Shown here piece by piece: positions 15,793 to 24,383 of a stretch of DNA of 64,000 bases (position 1 is the first letter of the stretch; each line of letters starts with the position of its first letter). Location of the stretch: NCBI RefSeq assembly GCF_001590795.1, contig NZ_JXDL01000001.1, positions 5,521,680-5,585,679 of the forward strand, given 5' to 3'. This DNA is from Bradyrhizobium sp. AT1. GTDB taxonomy: Bacteria > Pseudomonadota > Alphaproteobacteria > Rhizobiales > Xanthobacteraceae. The notes beneath the pieces were generated by a model, which was not told the DNA's origin, searched no databases, and was given only the letters and a program-made list of their open reading frames with translations. Both the position numbers and the translations under genes were made by a program.

Positions 15793-18081
15793 ATGAGGCG
15801 CAACGACGGGCAGGTGCCCGGCTGGGAACAAATGATGAAGGCCAGCCTGGGCATGGCTGGCTTGGGTATGGTGTTGCACGCGACGCCCTCGTTTGCACAG
15901 GTTTCCGGAACCAGTTCGACATCGACGGCGGCGACATTGCCGCCTGTCACGGTCGAGGCGCCGAACCAGGTGCGTCCGCGCGCCCAATCGGCCCAGCGCA
16001 CCTCGCAATCGCAGCGTGGCCGCGCCACGCCGCGCAATTCCGCAGCCGGGCAAACCAGAAACCCGAATACGCGCGAGGCAGGTAGCGGCCTCGCCAATGC
16101 GTCGAGCGAGAGCAGCTATGTTGCGAGCGGCAGCTCGGCGGGCACGAAGACGAACACGCCGTTGCTGGAGACGCCGCAGTCGATCTCGGTGGTGACGCGC
16201 AAGGAGCTCAACGATCGCGCGGTCCAGACGCTGACCGAGGCCGTCGGCTATCAACCGGGCGTCCGCATCGATGCCTCCGGCTACGATCCGCGCTTTGACG
16301 CCATCGCGATCCGCGGCTTCGACGTCACCTACAACGGCGTCTATCTCGACGGCCTGCGGCTCGTCGGCGCCGGCCTCAGCGTGTTCAAGACCGAGCCCTA
16401 TGGCGCCGACAGCATCACCGTGGTGCGCGGACCGAGCTCGGCGCTCTACGGCCTCGGCTCGCCCGGCGGACTGATCGACCTGCAGAGCAAGCTGCCGACC
16501 AGCCAGCCGTTCCACGAGGTGCAGACGCTGTTCGGCGACCGCGAGCGTGCGCAGGGCAATTTCGATTTTTCGGGGCCGATCGATCCCAACGGCCAGTTCT
16601 CGTATCGGCTGACCGGCGTGGTGCGCGACGCCGATCTGTTCGTGCCAGGCGGCAAGGACAATCGCACCTATATCGCTCCGGCCGTCACCTGGAAACCGGA
16701 TCAGTCGACGACCCTGACGATTCTCGGCGCCTACCAGAAATCGAAGACGCCCGGGTCGATGTTCACCTACTCGTCGGGCACCGGCACGACCACCGACATC
16801 TTCACCGGCAGCCCGTCCTACAATTCGCTCGATCAGGAGCAGGGACGCGTCGGTTATCTGTTCGAGCATGCGTTCAACAACGCCGTGACCGTTCGCCAGA
16901 AATTCCGCTACGTCGATGTCGACGCGGTCACCCGCTATGTCGGTTTTCTCGGCGCGCCCGTCGGCAATGTCGTCTCGCGCTACACCGGCTACGTCCACGA
17001 CACCCTGCAATCGGCCATCATCGACAACCAGGTGGAGGCCAAGCTCTCCACCGGCCCCGTGCAGCACACGTTCCTGGTCGGCACCGACTACACGTCGTCG
17101 AAATTCAACGACAAGCAGGGATTTGGCTTCGGCGTCTCCGATCTCAATCTGGCCGCCCCGGCCTATGTGCCCGAATCGATTCCGGATCCCGCGATCTCCT
17201 CCTCGACGCGGCAGCGGCAGACCCAGTCCGGCGTCTACATCCAGGACCAGGCCAGACTCGATCACTGGATCCTGACGCTGAGCGGTCGCAGCGACTGGGT
17301 GCGCACCACCGGTGAGGATCTGTTCGCGCTGACGCGGCAGCAGCAATCCGATCAGGCCTATAGCGGCCGAGCCGGGCTCACCTACGTGTTCGATTCCGGA
17401 GTTGCGCCCTACGTCGCCTATTCGACCTCGTTCTTTCCCAATCTCGGCGTCGATCCCTCCGGCGCCTTTTTCAAGCCCACCACCGGCGAGCAGACCGAGA
17501 TCGGCGTCAAATATCAGCCGCTGGGGACGCGGAGTTTCGTCACCGCTGCATTGTTCGACCTGACCCAGACCGGCGGTCTCGTAACGACGGGAACGGGCAT
17601 CACGGTCCAGCGCGGCGAGATCCAAAGCCGCGGCTTCGAACTGCAGGGGCTGGCGAGCCTCGGCGGCGGCTTCGACATCACCGCGTCCTATACCTATCTC
17701 GACATGGTCACCAAGCAGGCCGGAGACAGCGCGCTGATCGGTAAGTTTCCATCAGGCAATCCGCCGCACACCGCGACGCTGTGGGCGAACTACGCGCTGC
17801 CGCTGGCAGGCCCGTTCGCAGGACTGAGCCTCGGCGCCGGCGCGCGCTACATGTCCTCGAACTATGGCGACGATCTCAACACGTTCAAGAACAGCTCGGT
17901 GACCCTGGTCGACGCAGCGCTGAAATATGATTTCGGCCAGGCGGCGAAGGAGCTGAAGGGCCTCTCGTTCCAGGTCAACGCCAAGAACCTGTTCAACCTG
18001 CACTACACGACGTGCCAGGTCGGCTATTGCTACCGCGGCGCCCCGCTGACCGTCATCGCGACGCTCGGCTATCGCTGGTGA
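15793..18081 (+). CDS. TonB-dependent siderophore receptor
   Basis: The 762-residue outer-membrane receptor starts with a long signal peptide ending near LHATPSFAQ, then a low-complexity linker. A plug domain follows (TPQSISVVTRKELNDRAVQTLTEAV, GAGLSVFKTEPYGADSITVVRGPSS) and then a 22-strand barrel that ends in an aromatic residue (LGYRW). It resembles the FhuA/FpvA class of ferric-siderophore receptors. The ATG at 15793 follows GGGAAAG and is preferred to the TTG 12 bases upstream. No Irr-type ICE box or Fur box stands out; regulation is probably through the upstream AraC protein. Confidence 0.92.
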   Translation: MRRNDGQVPGWEQMMKASLGMAGLGMVLHATPSFAQVSGTSSTSTAATLPPVTVEAPNQVRPRAQSAQRTSQSQRGRATPRNSAAGQTRNPNTREAGSGLANASSESSYVASGSSAGTKTNTPLLETPQSISVVTRKELNDRAVQTLTEAVGYQPGVRIDASGYDPRFDAIAIRGFDVTYNGVYLDGLRLVGAGLSVFKTEPYGADSITVVRGPSSALYGLGSPGGLIDLQSKLPTSQPFHEVQTLFGDRERAQGNFDFSGPIDPNGQFSYRLTGVVRDADLFVPGGKDNRTYIAPAVTWKPDQSTTLTILGAYQKSKTPGSMFTYSSGTGTTTDIFTGSPSYNSLDQEQGRVGYLFEHAFNNAVTVRQKFRYVDVDAVTRYVGFLGAPVGNVVSRYTGYVHDTLQSAIIDNQVEAKLSTGPVQHTFLVGTDYTSSKFNDKQGFGFGVSDLNLAAPAYVPESIPDPAISSSTRQRQTQSGVYIQDQARLDHWILTLSGRSDWVRTTGEDLFALTRQQQSDQAYSGRAGLTYVFDSGVAPYVAYSTSFFPNLGVDPSGAFFKPTTGEQTEIGVKYQPLGTRSFVTAALFDLTQTGGLVTTGTGITVQRGEIQSRGFELQGLASLGGGFDITASYTYLDMVTKQAGDSALIGKFPSGNPPHTATLWANYALPLAGPFAGLSLGAGARYMSSNYGDDLNTFKNSSVTLVDAALKYDFGQAAKELKGLSFQVNAKNLFNLHYTTCQVGYCYRGAPLTVIATLGYRW

Positions 18082-18088
18082 AAAGACC

Positions 18089-18128
18089 TTCGAGGTGTGT
18101 TCTGCCCGCAGGTTCAGAACACCTCGAA
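18089..18128. terminator. Hairpin between convergent receptor and GS-like genes
   Basis: TTCGAGGTGT(GT)TCTG faces CAGAACACCTCGAA across a 9-base loop region. On the minus strand the stem is followed by GGTCTTTT, so it most likely terminates the GS-like transcript and overlaps the end of its coding region. It could act in both directions. Confidence 0.55.
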
Positions 18129-19550
18129 ATATTCGCGGTGCTCCCAATCCGTCACCTCGCTCAGGAAGCGGTCGATCTCGGCGTTCTTGATGTGGGTGTA
18201 ATAATCGACGAACTCCGCCCCGAGCTTCTCGCGGAAGAACGGATCGTCCTTCAGTGCCGAGACCGCATCGCGCAAGCTCTTCGGCAGCAGCGGGGCCTTG
18301 GTCTCGTAGGGCGTGTCGGCCGAGGGGCCGGGATCGAGCTTGCGGTCGACGCCGTCGAGGCCCGAGAGAATCTGCGAGGCCATGTAGAGATAGGGATTGG
18401 CGGCGGGCTCGCCGATGCGGTTCTCCAGGCGCGTTGCGGCATCGCCTGCGCCGCCGAGCACGCGGATCATCACGCCGCGATTGTCGCGGCCCCAGATCGC
18501 GCGGTCCGGTGCCAGCGAGTAGGAGCGATAGCGCTTGTAGCCGTTGATGGTCGGGGTGGTGAACACAGTGGAGGCGCGGGCGTGGTCGAGCAGGCCGGCG
18601 AGCCAGGCCTTGCCGAACGCGCTGAGCGGCTCGCTGCCGTCCTTCGCCATGAACTGGTTCTCACCGCTCGCGCGCGAGACGACCGACTGATGCAGGTGCC
18701 AGCCGCTGGCGAACACGTTCGGCAGTTTCGGCCGGCACATGAAGGTGGCGTGATAGCCGTGGCGCCGCGCGATCTGCTTCACGGCGCTGCGGAACAGCAC
18801 CATGTTGTCGGCGGGCTCCAGGCCCTTCTTCGGCGCGAAGGTGAATTCGCACTGGCTCGGACCGAACTCGACCTCGACCGAGCGCAGCGGCAGGCCGAGC
18901 GCGACGATGTCGCGACGCAAGATCTCCAGCACCGGCTCCATCTGGTCGAAGCGCTGTTCGGTGAGATATTGATAGCCGTGGCTGAGCAGGCTCACCGACG
19001 GCGGCGTGCCCGGCTGGCCCGCGTCCTCAGCGCGCATATGCGGATCGTCGAGCCTGAAGATGTGGAATTCGACTTCGAGCCCCGCGACGAAATCGTGGCC
19101 GCGGCCCGCGAGCTCGTCGAGCACCTTTCGATACAGCGAGCGCGTTGCGAACGGCACCGGGCGGCCGTCGCCAAAATACAGGTCGCACAGCACCCAGCCC
19201 GTCGTCGGCGCCCAGGGCAACACGCGAAACGTGGTGGGGTCGGCGACCATCAGCACGTCGGCTGCGCCTTCCATCTCCTTCATGCCGAAACCGCCGCCCG
19301 CGGTGAACACCGGAAACACCGTGCGGTGCGAGGTGTCCTTCGCCAGCATGGTGGTGGTGATGGAGCAGCCGCTCTCCAGCGAGGCGATCGCTTCGCTGGC
19401 GACGATGGTCTTGCCGCGCAAAATGCCGTGCTGGTCGGGGAAGGCGAGGCGGATGACCTCGAGGTTCTTCTCTTCGACGAGGCGGCGCATCCGCGCCGCG
19501 GCGTCCTTCTGCTCATCCGACCACAGCGCATGACGCGCGACGAAAGTCAC
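18114..19550 (-). CDS. Glutamine-synthetase-family protein (amine gamma-glutamylating type)
   Basis: The 478-residue protein has the GS catalytic barrel: GLEVEFHIF, the EVEFGPSQCEFTF glutamate-site strand, GWHLHQS and the NGYKRYRSYSLAPDRAIWGRDNR active-site loop. It lacks the sequence features of housekeeping GlnA and looks like the class that ligates glutamate to amines (PuuA, IpuC, TdnQ/AtdA1). It is followed 130 bases later, in the same direction, by nothing; its upstream neighbour on the same strand is a Rieske oxygenase. The pairing suggests activation or detoxification of an amine linked to oxygenation. The substrate is unknown. Confidence 0.85.
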   Translation of the reverse strand: MTFVARHALWSDEQKDAAARMRRLVEEKNLEVIRLAFPDQHGILRGKTIVASEAIASLESGCSITTTMLAKDTSHRTVFPVFTAGGGFGMKEMEGAADVLMVADPTTFRVLPWAPTTGWVLCDLYFGDGRPVPFATRSLYRKVLDELAGRGHDFVAGLEVEFHIFRLDDPHMRAEDAGQPGTPPSVSLLSHGYQYLTEQRFDQMEPVLEILRRDIVALGLPLRSVEVEFGPSQCEFTFAPKKGLEPADNMVLFRSAVKQIARRHGYHATFMCRPKLPNVFASGWHLHQSVVSRASGENQFMAKDGSEPLSAFGKAWLAGLLDHARASTVFTTPTINGYKRYRSYSLAPDRAIWGRDNRGVMIRVLGGAGDAATRLENRIGEPAANPYLYMASQILSGLDGVDRKLDPGPSADTPYETKAPLLPKSLRDAVSALKDDPFFREKLGAEFVDYYTHIKNAEIDRFLSEVTDWEHREYFEVF

Positions 19551-19570
19551 TTCATCACTCCCTCAACTGC

Positions 19571-19663
19571 CGTAGGGTGGGCAAAGCGAAGCGTGCCCAC
19601 CGTCTCTATCGTCCGAGCAGAAACATGGTGGGCACGGCGCGTTGCGCCTTTGCCCACCCTACG
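19571..19663. repeat. Dispersed palindromic repeat (family A)
   Basis: CGTAGGGTGGGCAAAGCGAA at the left and GCCTTTGCCCACCCTACG at the right form a long hairpin with CGTGCCCACC / GGTGGGCACG inside. Sister copies are at 48802-48892 and 52534-52629. Confidence 0.85.
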
Positions 19664-19680
19664 GGGTGCGTGCATGGACG

Positions 19681-21039
19681 TCACTCCGCCGCCGTCAGCC
19701 GGTGCACGTTGTCGGCGATCTCCTTCGGCACCGGTGCGGCCCAGGGAGCGCCGCGGCGGCGCTTGACGTCGACCTCCATCCAGTAGAGCTCCCAGCCCTG
19801 AGTCGGCCCGATGCCGTCCATGGTGGCCGGACCCTGGATGCTGCGTGCTCTGCTGTCGTCCAAAAACAGCATCGGCTTCTCGCCGCCCTGGACCTTCTCG
19901 ATCTCCTGCCGCAGCAGGCGGCGATATTGCACGATCGCCTTGTCGCTCGATCCGAGATGCTCCTTGGTGCGGTCCTGGATCGCGCCCATCGATTCCACCG
20001 CCCACTGGTCGTGAACGTTGATGTCGGTGCCCATGCCGGTATAGGTCGCGGTCTGCTGTTCGTGCGGATCGAAGCCGTAATCGTTGGCTCTGTTCTTGCG
20101 CGAGACGTAGTCGGGCAATTCATAGAGCTCGAGCCGCTGGTCGCGCATCTTCTTCTTGTCGACGGGGTTCGCGTAGCTGGTAAAGATCGCGTACCAATAG
20201 CAGTTCTCGTCGTCGACCGGCACGTGCCACTGCGTGATCGTCATCTCCGTGCTCATGGGGATGACGAAGCCGTGCGGGAACAGCTGGTTGGTGACGCGCA
20301 CGTGGGTGCGCTCCTCGTCGATCTCGCGCAGCGCGATCAGCCGCAATCCATATTCGGTGTGCTCGACATTGATGATCGGCCGATCGTATTCGCGCAGGAT
20401 CTTCGTCATTGGCAGATCGCTTCCGGCGGACGCGCCGCGAAACTGCTTGCCGTAAGCGGTGGAGGTGTCCTCGTCCTCGAAGAAGCGATGCAGATAGGAG
20501 GCGTGCGCGGGATCGATGCCGACTTCGAGCGCCTGCAGCCAGTTGCACGCCATGTGGCCCTTGAAGGCGAAGGTGTGTGTGCCGGGCGCGACGAAGCAGT
20601 CGATCTCCGGAAAGGCCGGCGGGGTGCCTTCGCCGAGATAGGCCCAGAGGATGCCGCTCTTCTCCACCACGGGATAGGAGCGCTGCCGGATGTTGTGGCA
20701 GAGCTTTGAATCCTTGGGCTCGGCGGGCGTCTCGATGCATTGGCCGGTGGCGTCGAACAGCCAGCCATGGAAGGCGCAGCGCAGGCCGCCATGCTCCAAT
20801 CGCCCGAAGGCGAGATCGGCGCCGCGGTGCGCGCAGTGGCGATCCATCAGGCCGTAACGTCCGGTCTCGTCGCGAAACAGCACGAGGTTCTCGCCGAGCA
20901 GTCTGACGGGGCGGATCGGGCGATCGCCTTCCAGCTCATCCACCAGCGCCGCCGGCTGCCAATAGCTCCGCATCAGCTTTCCGCACGGATCCTTCGGCCC
21001 GGTGCGGGTGATCAGGTCGTTCTGCTCCTGGCTCATCAT
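19681..21039 (-). CDS. Rieske non-haem iron oxygenase, large subunit (phthalate-dioxygenase-like)
   Basis: The 452-residue protein has the Rieske [2Fe-2S] ligands C69, H71, C88 and H91 (CAHRGAD and RCAFHGW). The mononuclear iron site includes H179 and H184 in NWLQALEVGIDPAHASYLH, typical of the single-component large subunit of phthalate 4,5-dioxygenase and related O-demethylases. The start MMSQEQN at 21039 was chosen; the 86-residue open extension upstream overlaps the divergent regulator gene and is not family-like. It needs a reductase, which is not encoded in this window. It is divergent from an IclR regulator, the likely controller. Confidence 0.9.
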   Translation of the reverse strand: MMSQEQNDLITRTGPKDPCGKLMRSYWQPAALVDELEGDRPIRPVRLLGENLVLFRDETGRYGLMDRHCAHRGADLAFGRLEHGGLRCAFHGWLFDATGQCIETPAEPKDSKLCHNIRQRSYPVVEKSGILWAYLGEGTPPAFPEIDCFVAPGTHTFAFKGHMACNWLQALEVGIDPAHASYLHRFFEDEDTSTAYGKQFRGASAGSDLPMTKILREYDRPIINVEHTEYGLRLIALREIDEERTHVRVTNQLFPHGFVIPMSTEMTITQWHVPVDDENCYWYAIFTSYANPVDKKKMRDQRLELYELPDYVSRKNRANDYGFDPHEQQTATYTGMGTDINVHDQWAVESMGAIQDRTKEHLGSSDKAIVQYRRLLRQEIEKVQGGEKPMLFLDDSRARSIQGPATMDGIGPTQGWELYWMEVDVKRRRGAPWAAPVPKEIADNVHRLTAAE

Positions 21040-21069
21040 GGCGGGGGCATCCTTGTGGAGGGGTGTTTG

Positions 21070-21094
21070 TTCGCCTATTGAACGAATGGGCGAA
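21070..21094. promoter_or_regulatory. Candidate IclR operator between divergent genes
   Basis: TTCGCC and GGCGAA are separated by 13 bases in the 110-base gap between the oxygenase and the IclR gene. The dyad is read directly; assignment to the IclR protein is by position only. Confidence 0.35.
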
Positions 21095-21149
21095 TTATGA
21101 CATGCCTTGAAAAGGCGGCAAGCACTATTTTGCAGGATTGTCCCACGCC

Positions 21150-21935
21150 ATGCCCAAGCTGAAGCGGAGCGAGACGGAGGAGCGTGCGACGGATTTCGTC
21201 GAGGCGCTCGATCGCGGCCTGCGCCTGCTGCAGTGTTTCGGCACGCACGCTGGCCCGATGACGCTGAGCGACCTCGCCCGCGCCGCCGATCTGCCACGCG
21301 CCACCGCGCGTCGCATGCTGTTCACGCTGCAACGCGGCGGCTACGTCGCCGGTGACGGAAAGCTGTTCTCGCTGACACCGCATGTGCTGACGCTGGCGGC
21401 GTCGTATTTGCGTTCCAGCCAGCTCGTCGTCGTGCTGCAGCCCGTGCTCGATCGCGTCGCGACCGCGGCCAACGAAATTTCCTCGCTCGCCGTGCTCGAC
21501 GGCGACGACGTCGTGTTCGTCGCGCGCAGCAGTCCGGCGCGGATGTTCTCAGGCGGACTCGAAATCGGCTATCGCCTGCCGGCCTTCTGCACCTCGGTCG
21601 GCCGCGCCATGCTCGGCCAGCTCGATGATGCCGAGCTTGCCGCGCGCCTGAAGGCGATGACGCGCGAGCAGCTCACGCAGCAGACGGTGACGGACCCGGA
21701 GGCGTTGCTCACGCGCATCGCCGCCGACCGTGCGCAAAACTATTCGCTGGTCGACCGCGAGGCCGAGCCGCATTTCCGCTCGATCTCGGTTCCGGTGCGC
21801 CGCTATGACGGCGTCATCGTCGCCGCCATCAACATGGGCGCGCATGTCGACCGCGTGCCGGCGCAGGAATTGATCGAGAGATTCCTGCCGCTGTTGCGCG
21901 AAGGCGCGGAAACGGTGAGGTCGCAGTTGCTGTAA
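21150..21935 (+). CDS. IclR family transcriptional regulator (PcaR/PobR-like)
   Basis: The 261-residue protein has an N-terminal winged helix (FVEALDRGLRLLQCFG, TLSDLARAADLPRATARRML) and an IclR effector domain with the family segment LPAFCTSVGRAMLGQL. The opening and the RSSPARMFS...GYRLPAFCTS segment resemble PcaR/PobR, which control aromatic catabolism. The ATG at 21150 is preferred over the TTG 12 bases upstream. It probably controls the divergent Rieske oxygenase and possibly the GS-like gene. Confidence 0.9.
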   Translation: MPKLKRSETEERATDFVEALDRGLRLLQCFGTHAGPMTLSDLARAADLPRATARRMLFTLQRGGYVAGDGKLFSLTPHVLTLAASYLRSSQLVVVLQPVLDRVATAANEISSLAVLDGDDVVFVARSSPARMFSGGLEIGYRLPAFCTSVGRAMLGQLDDAELAARLKAMTREQLTQQTVTDPEALLTRIAADRAQNYSLVDREAEPHFRSISVPVRRYDGVIVAAINMGAHVDRVPAQELIERFLPLLREGAETVRSQLL

Positions 21936-22616
21936 CTACCGCCTCTCCGCCTCACGCTCCATGTCGCGGCCCGAAAGATCCTCGCCCTGCATGTTGGCGT
22001 AGTCCCGCGCCATCTCGCGCATCAAAAACTTCGCCGGCACGTCGTGATAGGTGCCGCGGTCGTTGACGTATTGCATGTAGGCGCGGCCCTCGCCGTCGAA
22101 GGGATGCAGCAGCGCGTCGGTGTGGCCGTCGAAATCGAGCGGGGCTACGCCGACCTTGGCGCACAGCGAGTCGTTGAAGGTCGGCGTCGCCTTGCGCCAG
22201 GCGCCGTCGACATGCACCTCGGTAAAGCCGTGCCAGGTGAAGATGTCGGTGCCCATGCTGGCACGCAGCTTTTCGGTGGTGAGATGGTTCTTGACGTCGG
22301 CGAAGCCGACCCGGGCGGGAATGCCGTGGACGCGGCAGGCGGCGGCGTAGAGCGCGGCCTTTCCGACGCAATAGCCCTGTCCGGCGGCGAGCACGCTGGA
22401 GGCGCGAAACGTCTCGGCGACGCGCATGCTGACATACGGATTATAGCGGATGCCGTCGCGCACCGCCTTGTAGAGCACGCTTGCCTTCTCGCGCGCGCTC
22501 GCCTCCGCGCGCACGGCGTCGTTGGCGAACTGCTGCACAGCAGGATGATCGCTGTCGATGTATTCGCCGGGATCGGTGTAGAGGCGGCGGATGGTGTCGG
22601 GAAGACTATCGGTCAT
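21936..22616 (-). CDS. Transglutaminase-like cysteine protein
   Basis: The 226-residue cytoplasmic protein has the transglutaminase/protease core: C83 in GQGYCVGKA, within the usual helix ALYAAACRVHGIPARVGF, and H129 in WHGFTEVHVDG. The usual third residue (Asp in a DPT turn) is replaced by the sequence KATPTFND, so either D149 or N148 serves, or the triad is altered. Such proteins are typically amidases or peptidases of unknown substrate. It is convergent with the IclR gene, with stop codons abutting. Confidence 0.8.
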   Translation of the reverse strand: MTDSLPDTIRRLYTDPGEYIDSDHPAVQQFANDAVRAEASAREKASVLYKAVRDGIRYNPYVSMRVAETFRASSVLAAGQGYCVGKAALYAAACRVHGIPARVGFADVKNHLTTEKLRASMGTDIFTWHGFTEVHVDGAWRKATPTFNDSLCAKVGVAPLDFDGHTDALLHPFDGEGRAYMQYVNDRGTYHDVPAKFLMREMARDYANMQGEDLSGRDMEREAERR

Positions 22617-22721
22617 GTCTGGAGATTAGCAGGCGATCGCCACGGAACTCAATTGACGCGATGCATGCGATGTGCACGTGCGTTGCACGTCTTCGATTTG
22701 CGTCGAGGCGCTGCCGCCAAC

Positions 22722-23117
22722 TCACTGCCGGTTCCGCATCCAGTCCGCGAGACCCGACAGCGCCTTGTCGAGATCCTGTCGCGCGGCCGCGTCGGTGATC
22801 GTCTCTTCGATCGCGCCGCGCATGCAGAGCATCCACGCGTCGCGCTCGGCGTCGCCGATGGCAAAGCCGAAATGGCGCTGGCGCAGCCGCGGGTGCCCTT
22901 TCTCTGGCGTATAAAGGCGCGGGCCGCCGGTCCATTCGGTGAGATAGCGCTTCAAGACGTCCCGGATCAGGCTGAGATCGTCCGCATGCATCGCGCGGAT
23001 CACCTTCGCCTCCGGCAGCGTGTCCATGCGGTCGTAGAAGCGGTCGACGAGAGCGTTGATCGTGGCGCTGCCGCCGATCCGTTCGAACATGGAGGTGGTG
23101 ACGTCGGTGGAGGTCAT
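22722..23117 (-). CDS. Group II truncated haemoglobin
   Basis: The 131-residue globin has the 2-on-2 truncated fold marks: MFERIGGSATINALVDRFYDRM at the start, the proximal histidine in RLRQRHFGFAIG, and the group II tryptophan in ERDAWMLCM. Group II (TrHbO) proteins bind oxygen and take part in peroxide or NO handling. It lies between the transglutaminase-like gene and boxR, all on the minus strand, but long spacers with a repeat separate it from boxR. Confidence 0.88.
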   Translation of the reverse strand: MTSTDVTTSMFERIGGSATINALVDRFYDRMDTLPEAKVIRAMHADDLSLIRDVLKRYLTEWTGGPRLYTPEKGHPRLRQRHFGFAIGDAERDAWMLCMRGAIEETITDAAARQDLDKALSGLADWMRNRQ

Positions 23118-23184
23118 TGGTCGTCCGGATGTTGCTGCTGGGCTCGCATATAGGGTGAGCCGAACTCGCGCACAAACCTCCGCG

Positions 23185-23310
23185 GTCGTCCCTGCGAATG
23201 CAGGGACCCATTACCCAGGGAATTGTTTGGCGAAGGCTGGTCGTTCGGGATTGGCTGCGTGCACAATCGATGGATCACGCGGTATGGGTCCCTGCGTTCG
23301 CAGGGACGAC
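23185..23310. repeat. Dispersed palindromic repeat (family C)
   Basis: GTCGTCCCTGCGAATGCAGG at the left and CCTGCGTTCGCAGGGACGAC at the right are complementary. The centre is the conserved block with TTTGGCGAAG and GATGGATCACGCGGTATGGG. Near-identical copies are at 30956-31082 and 32029-32154. Confidence 0.9.
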
Positions 23311-23336
23311 GGCGGTGGGTTTGAATGCAGCTCGCC

Positions 23337-24245
23337 CTACAACGCCACACTGCGCAGCCCGAAGCTGCGGGCCTCGTTCTGCAGCACCGGCCGCACCGCA
23401 TCGATCAGCCTTGCTGCCGCCGCATCCACGCTGAGTCCCGCCGTGTCCACCACCGCGGTCGCGCGTGCATACAGCGGCTCACGGCTGAGCAAAATGTTGC
23501 GCAGCTCGGCCATCGCGGAGCGGTCATCGGCCATCGGACGAAGATCGCCCTGACGGCGCACGCGGGCCATGTGCTCCTCGGGCTCGGCCTTCAGCCAGAT
23601 CGTGTAGAACGAGCTCAGGATCTGGTCGAAGGTCAAGGGCTCGGAGACGATGCCGCCGCCGGTTGCCAGCACCATCAGCTCGTTGCGTGCGAGCAGCTGC
23701 TGCAGCGCCGCCTGCTCCATGCGGCGAAAGCCTTCCTGGCCGTACAGCGCGATGATCTCGGCGACCGAGAGGCCGTTCTGCTGCTCGACCTCCTTGTTGA
23801 GCTCGACGAAACTCCAGCCGATCTTCTTCGCGAGAATCTTGCCGAGCGTGGACTTGCCGGCGCCGCGCAGGCCGATCAGCGCGATGCCGCAGAACGGCGC
23901 GCGCCGCGGCGCGGTGGCGCTTCCGCCTGCGAGCAGGTCCTTGGCCTGCGCGATCTGCGCGGGCGTCGCCTTGCGAAGGAGGTCGCGAAACATCTGCCAA
24001 TCCGGCGTCGGATCGGGGCTGGGAAGCAAATCCTCGAGATGCGCGCCCATCGCGTCGGAGACGCGGCGCAGCAGCACGATCGAGACATTACCCTTGCCGC
24101 TCTCGAGCTGCGCGATGTAGCGCTCCGAGATTCCCGATACCTTGGCGAGCACTTTGCGCGACATGCCGCGCAGCGCGCGCATGGTGCGCACGCGTTGGCC
24201 GAGCTGTTCGAGAAAGCGGGATTCGGCGTCGGGACTGTCGGTCAT
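23337..24245 (-). CDS. boxR: Benzoyl-CoA-responsive repressor BoxR (HTH fused to shikimate-kinase-like domain)
   Basis: The 302-residue protein has an XRE-type helix-turn-helix at residues 15-75 (LGQRVRTMRALRGMSRKVLA, SGISERYIAQLESGKGN) and a C-terminal shikimate-kinase fold with an intact P-loop (GLRGAGKST, 125-133). This fusion is the BzdR/BoxR architecture, in which the kinase-like domain binds benzoyl-CoA and releases DNA. It is divergent from the benzoate-CoA ligase gene, 138 bases away, and so controls the box genes to its right. Confidence 0.92.
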   Translation of the reverse strand: MTDSPDAESRFLEQLGQRVRTMRALRGMSRKVLAKVSGISERYIAQLESGKGNVSIVLLRRVSDAMGAHLEDLLPSPDPTPDWQMFRDLLRKATPAQIAQAKDLLAGGSATAPRRAPFCGIALIGLRGAGKSTLGKILAKKIGWSFVELNKEVEQQNGLSVAEIIALYGQEGFRRMEQAALQQLLARNELMVLATGGGIVSEPLTFDQILSSFYTIWLKAEPEEHMARVRRQGDLRPMADDRSAMAELRNILLSREPLYARATAVVDTAGLSVDAAAARLIDAVRPVLQNEARSFGLRSVAL

Positions 24246-24383
24246 GAGCCTTCTTTAAGGGATGTCTTTCTTGAAGGTTGTCCTGCGGCGCATTTTAATG
24301 AAACATAGTGCCTGCTGGCATTGACAGCAAGCCGTCGCGGTGTCTTTCTATGAATTATAATTCTAAATTCGGGGGAGAAGTCC

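Noticed and set aside
15610..17625. A 671-codon open frame on the minus strand
   Set aside because: It is antisense to the TonB receptor and AraC genes, which have clear families.
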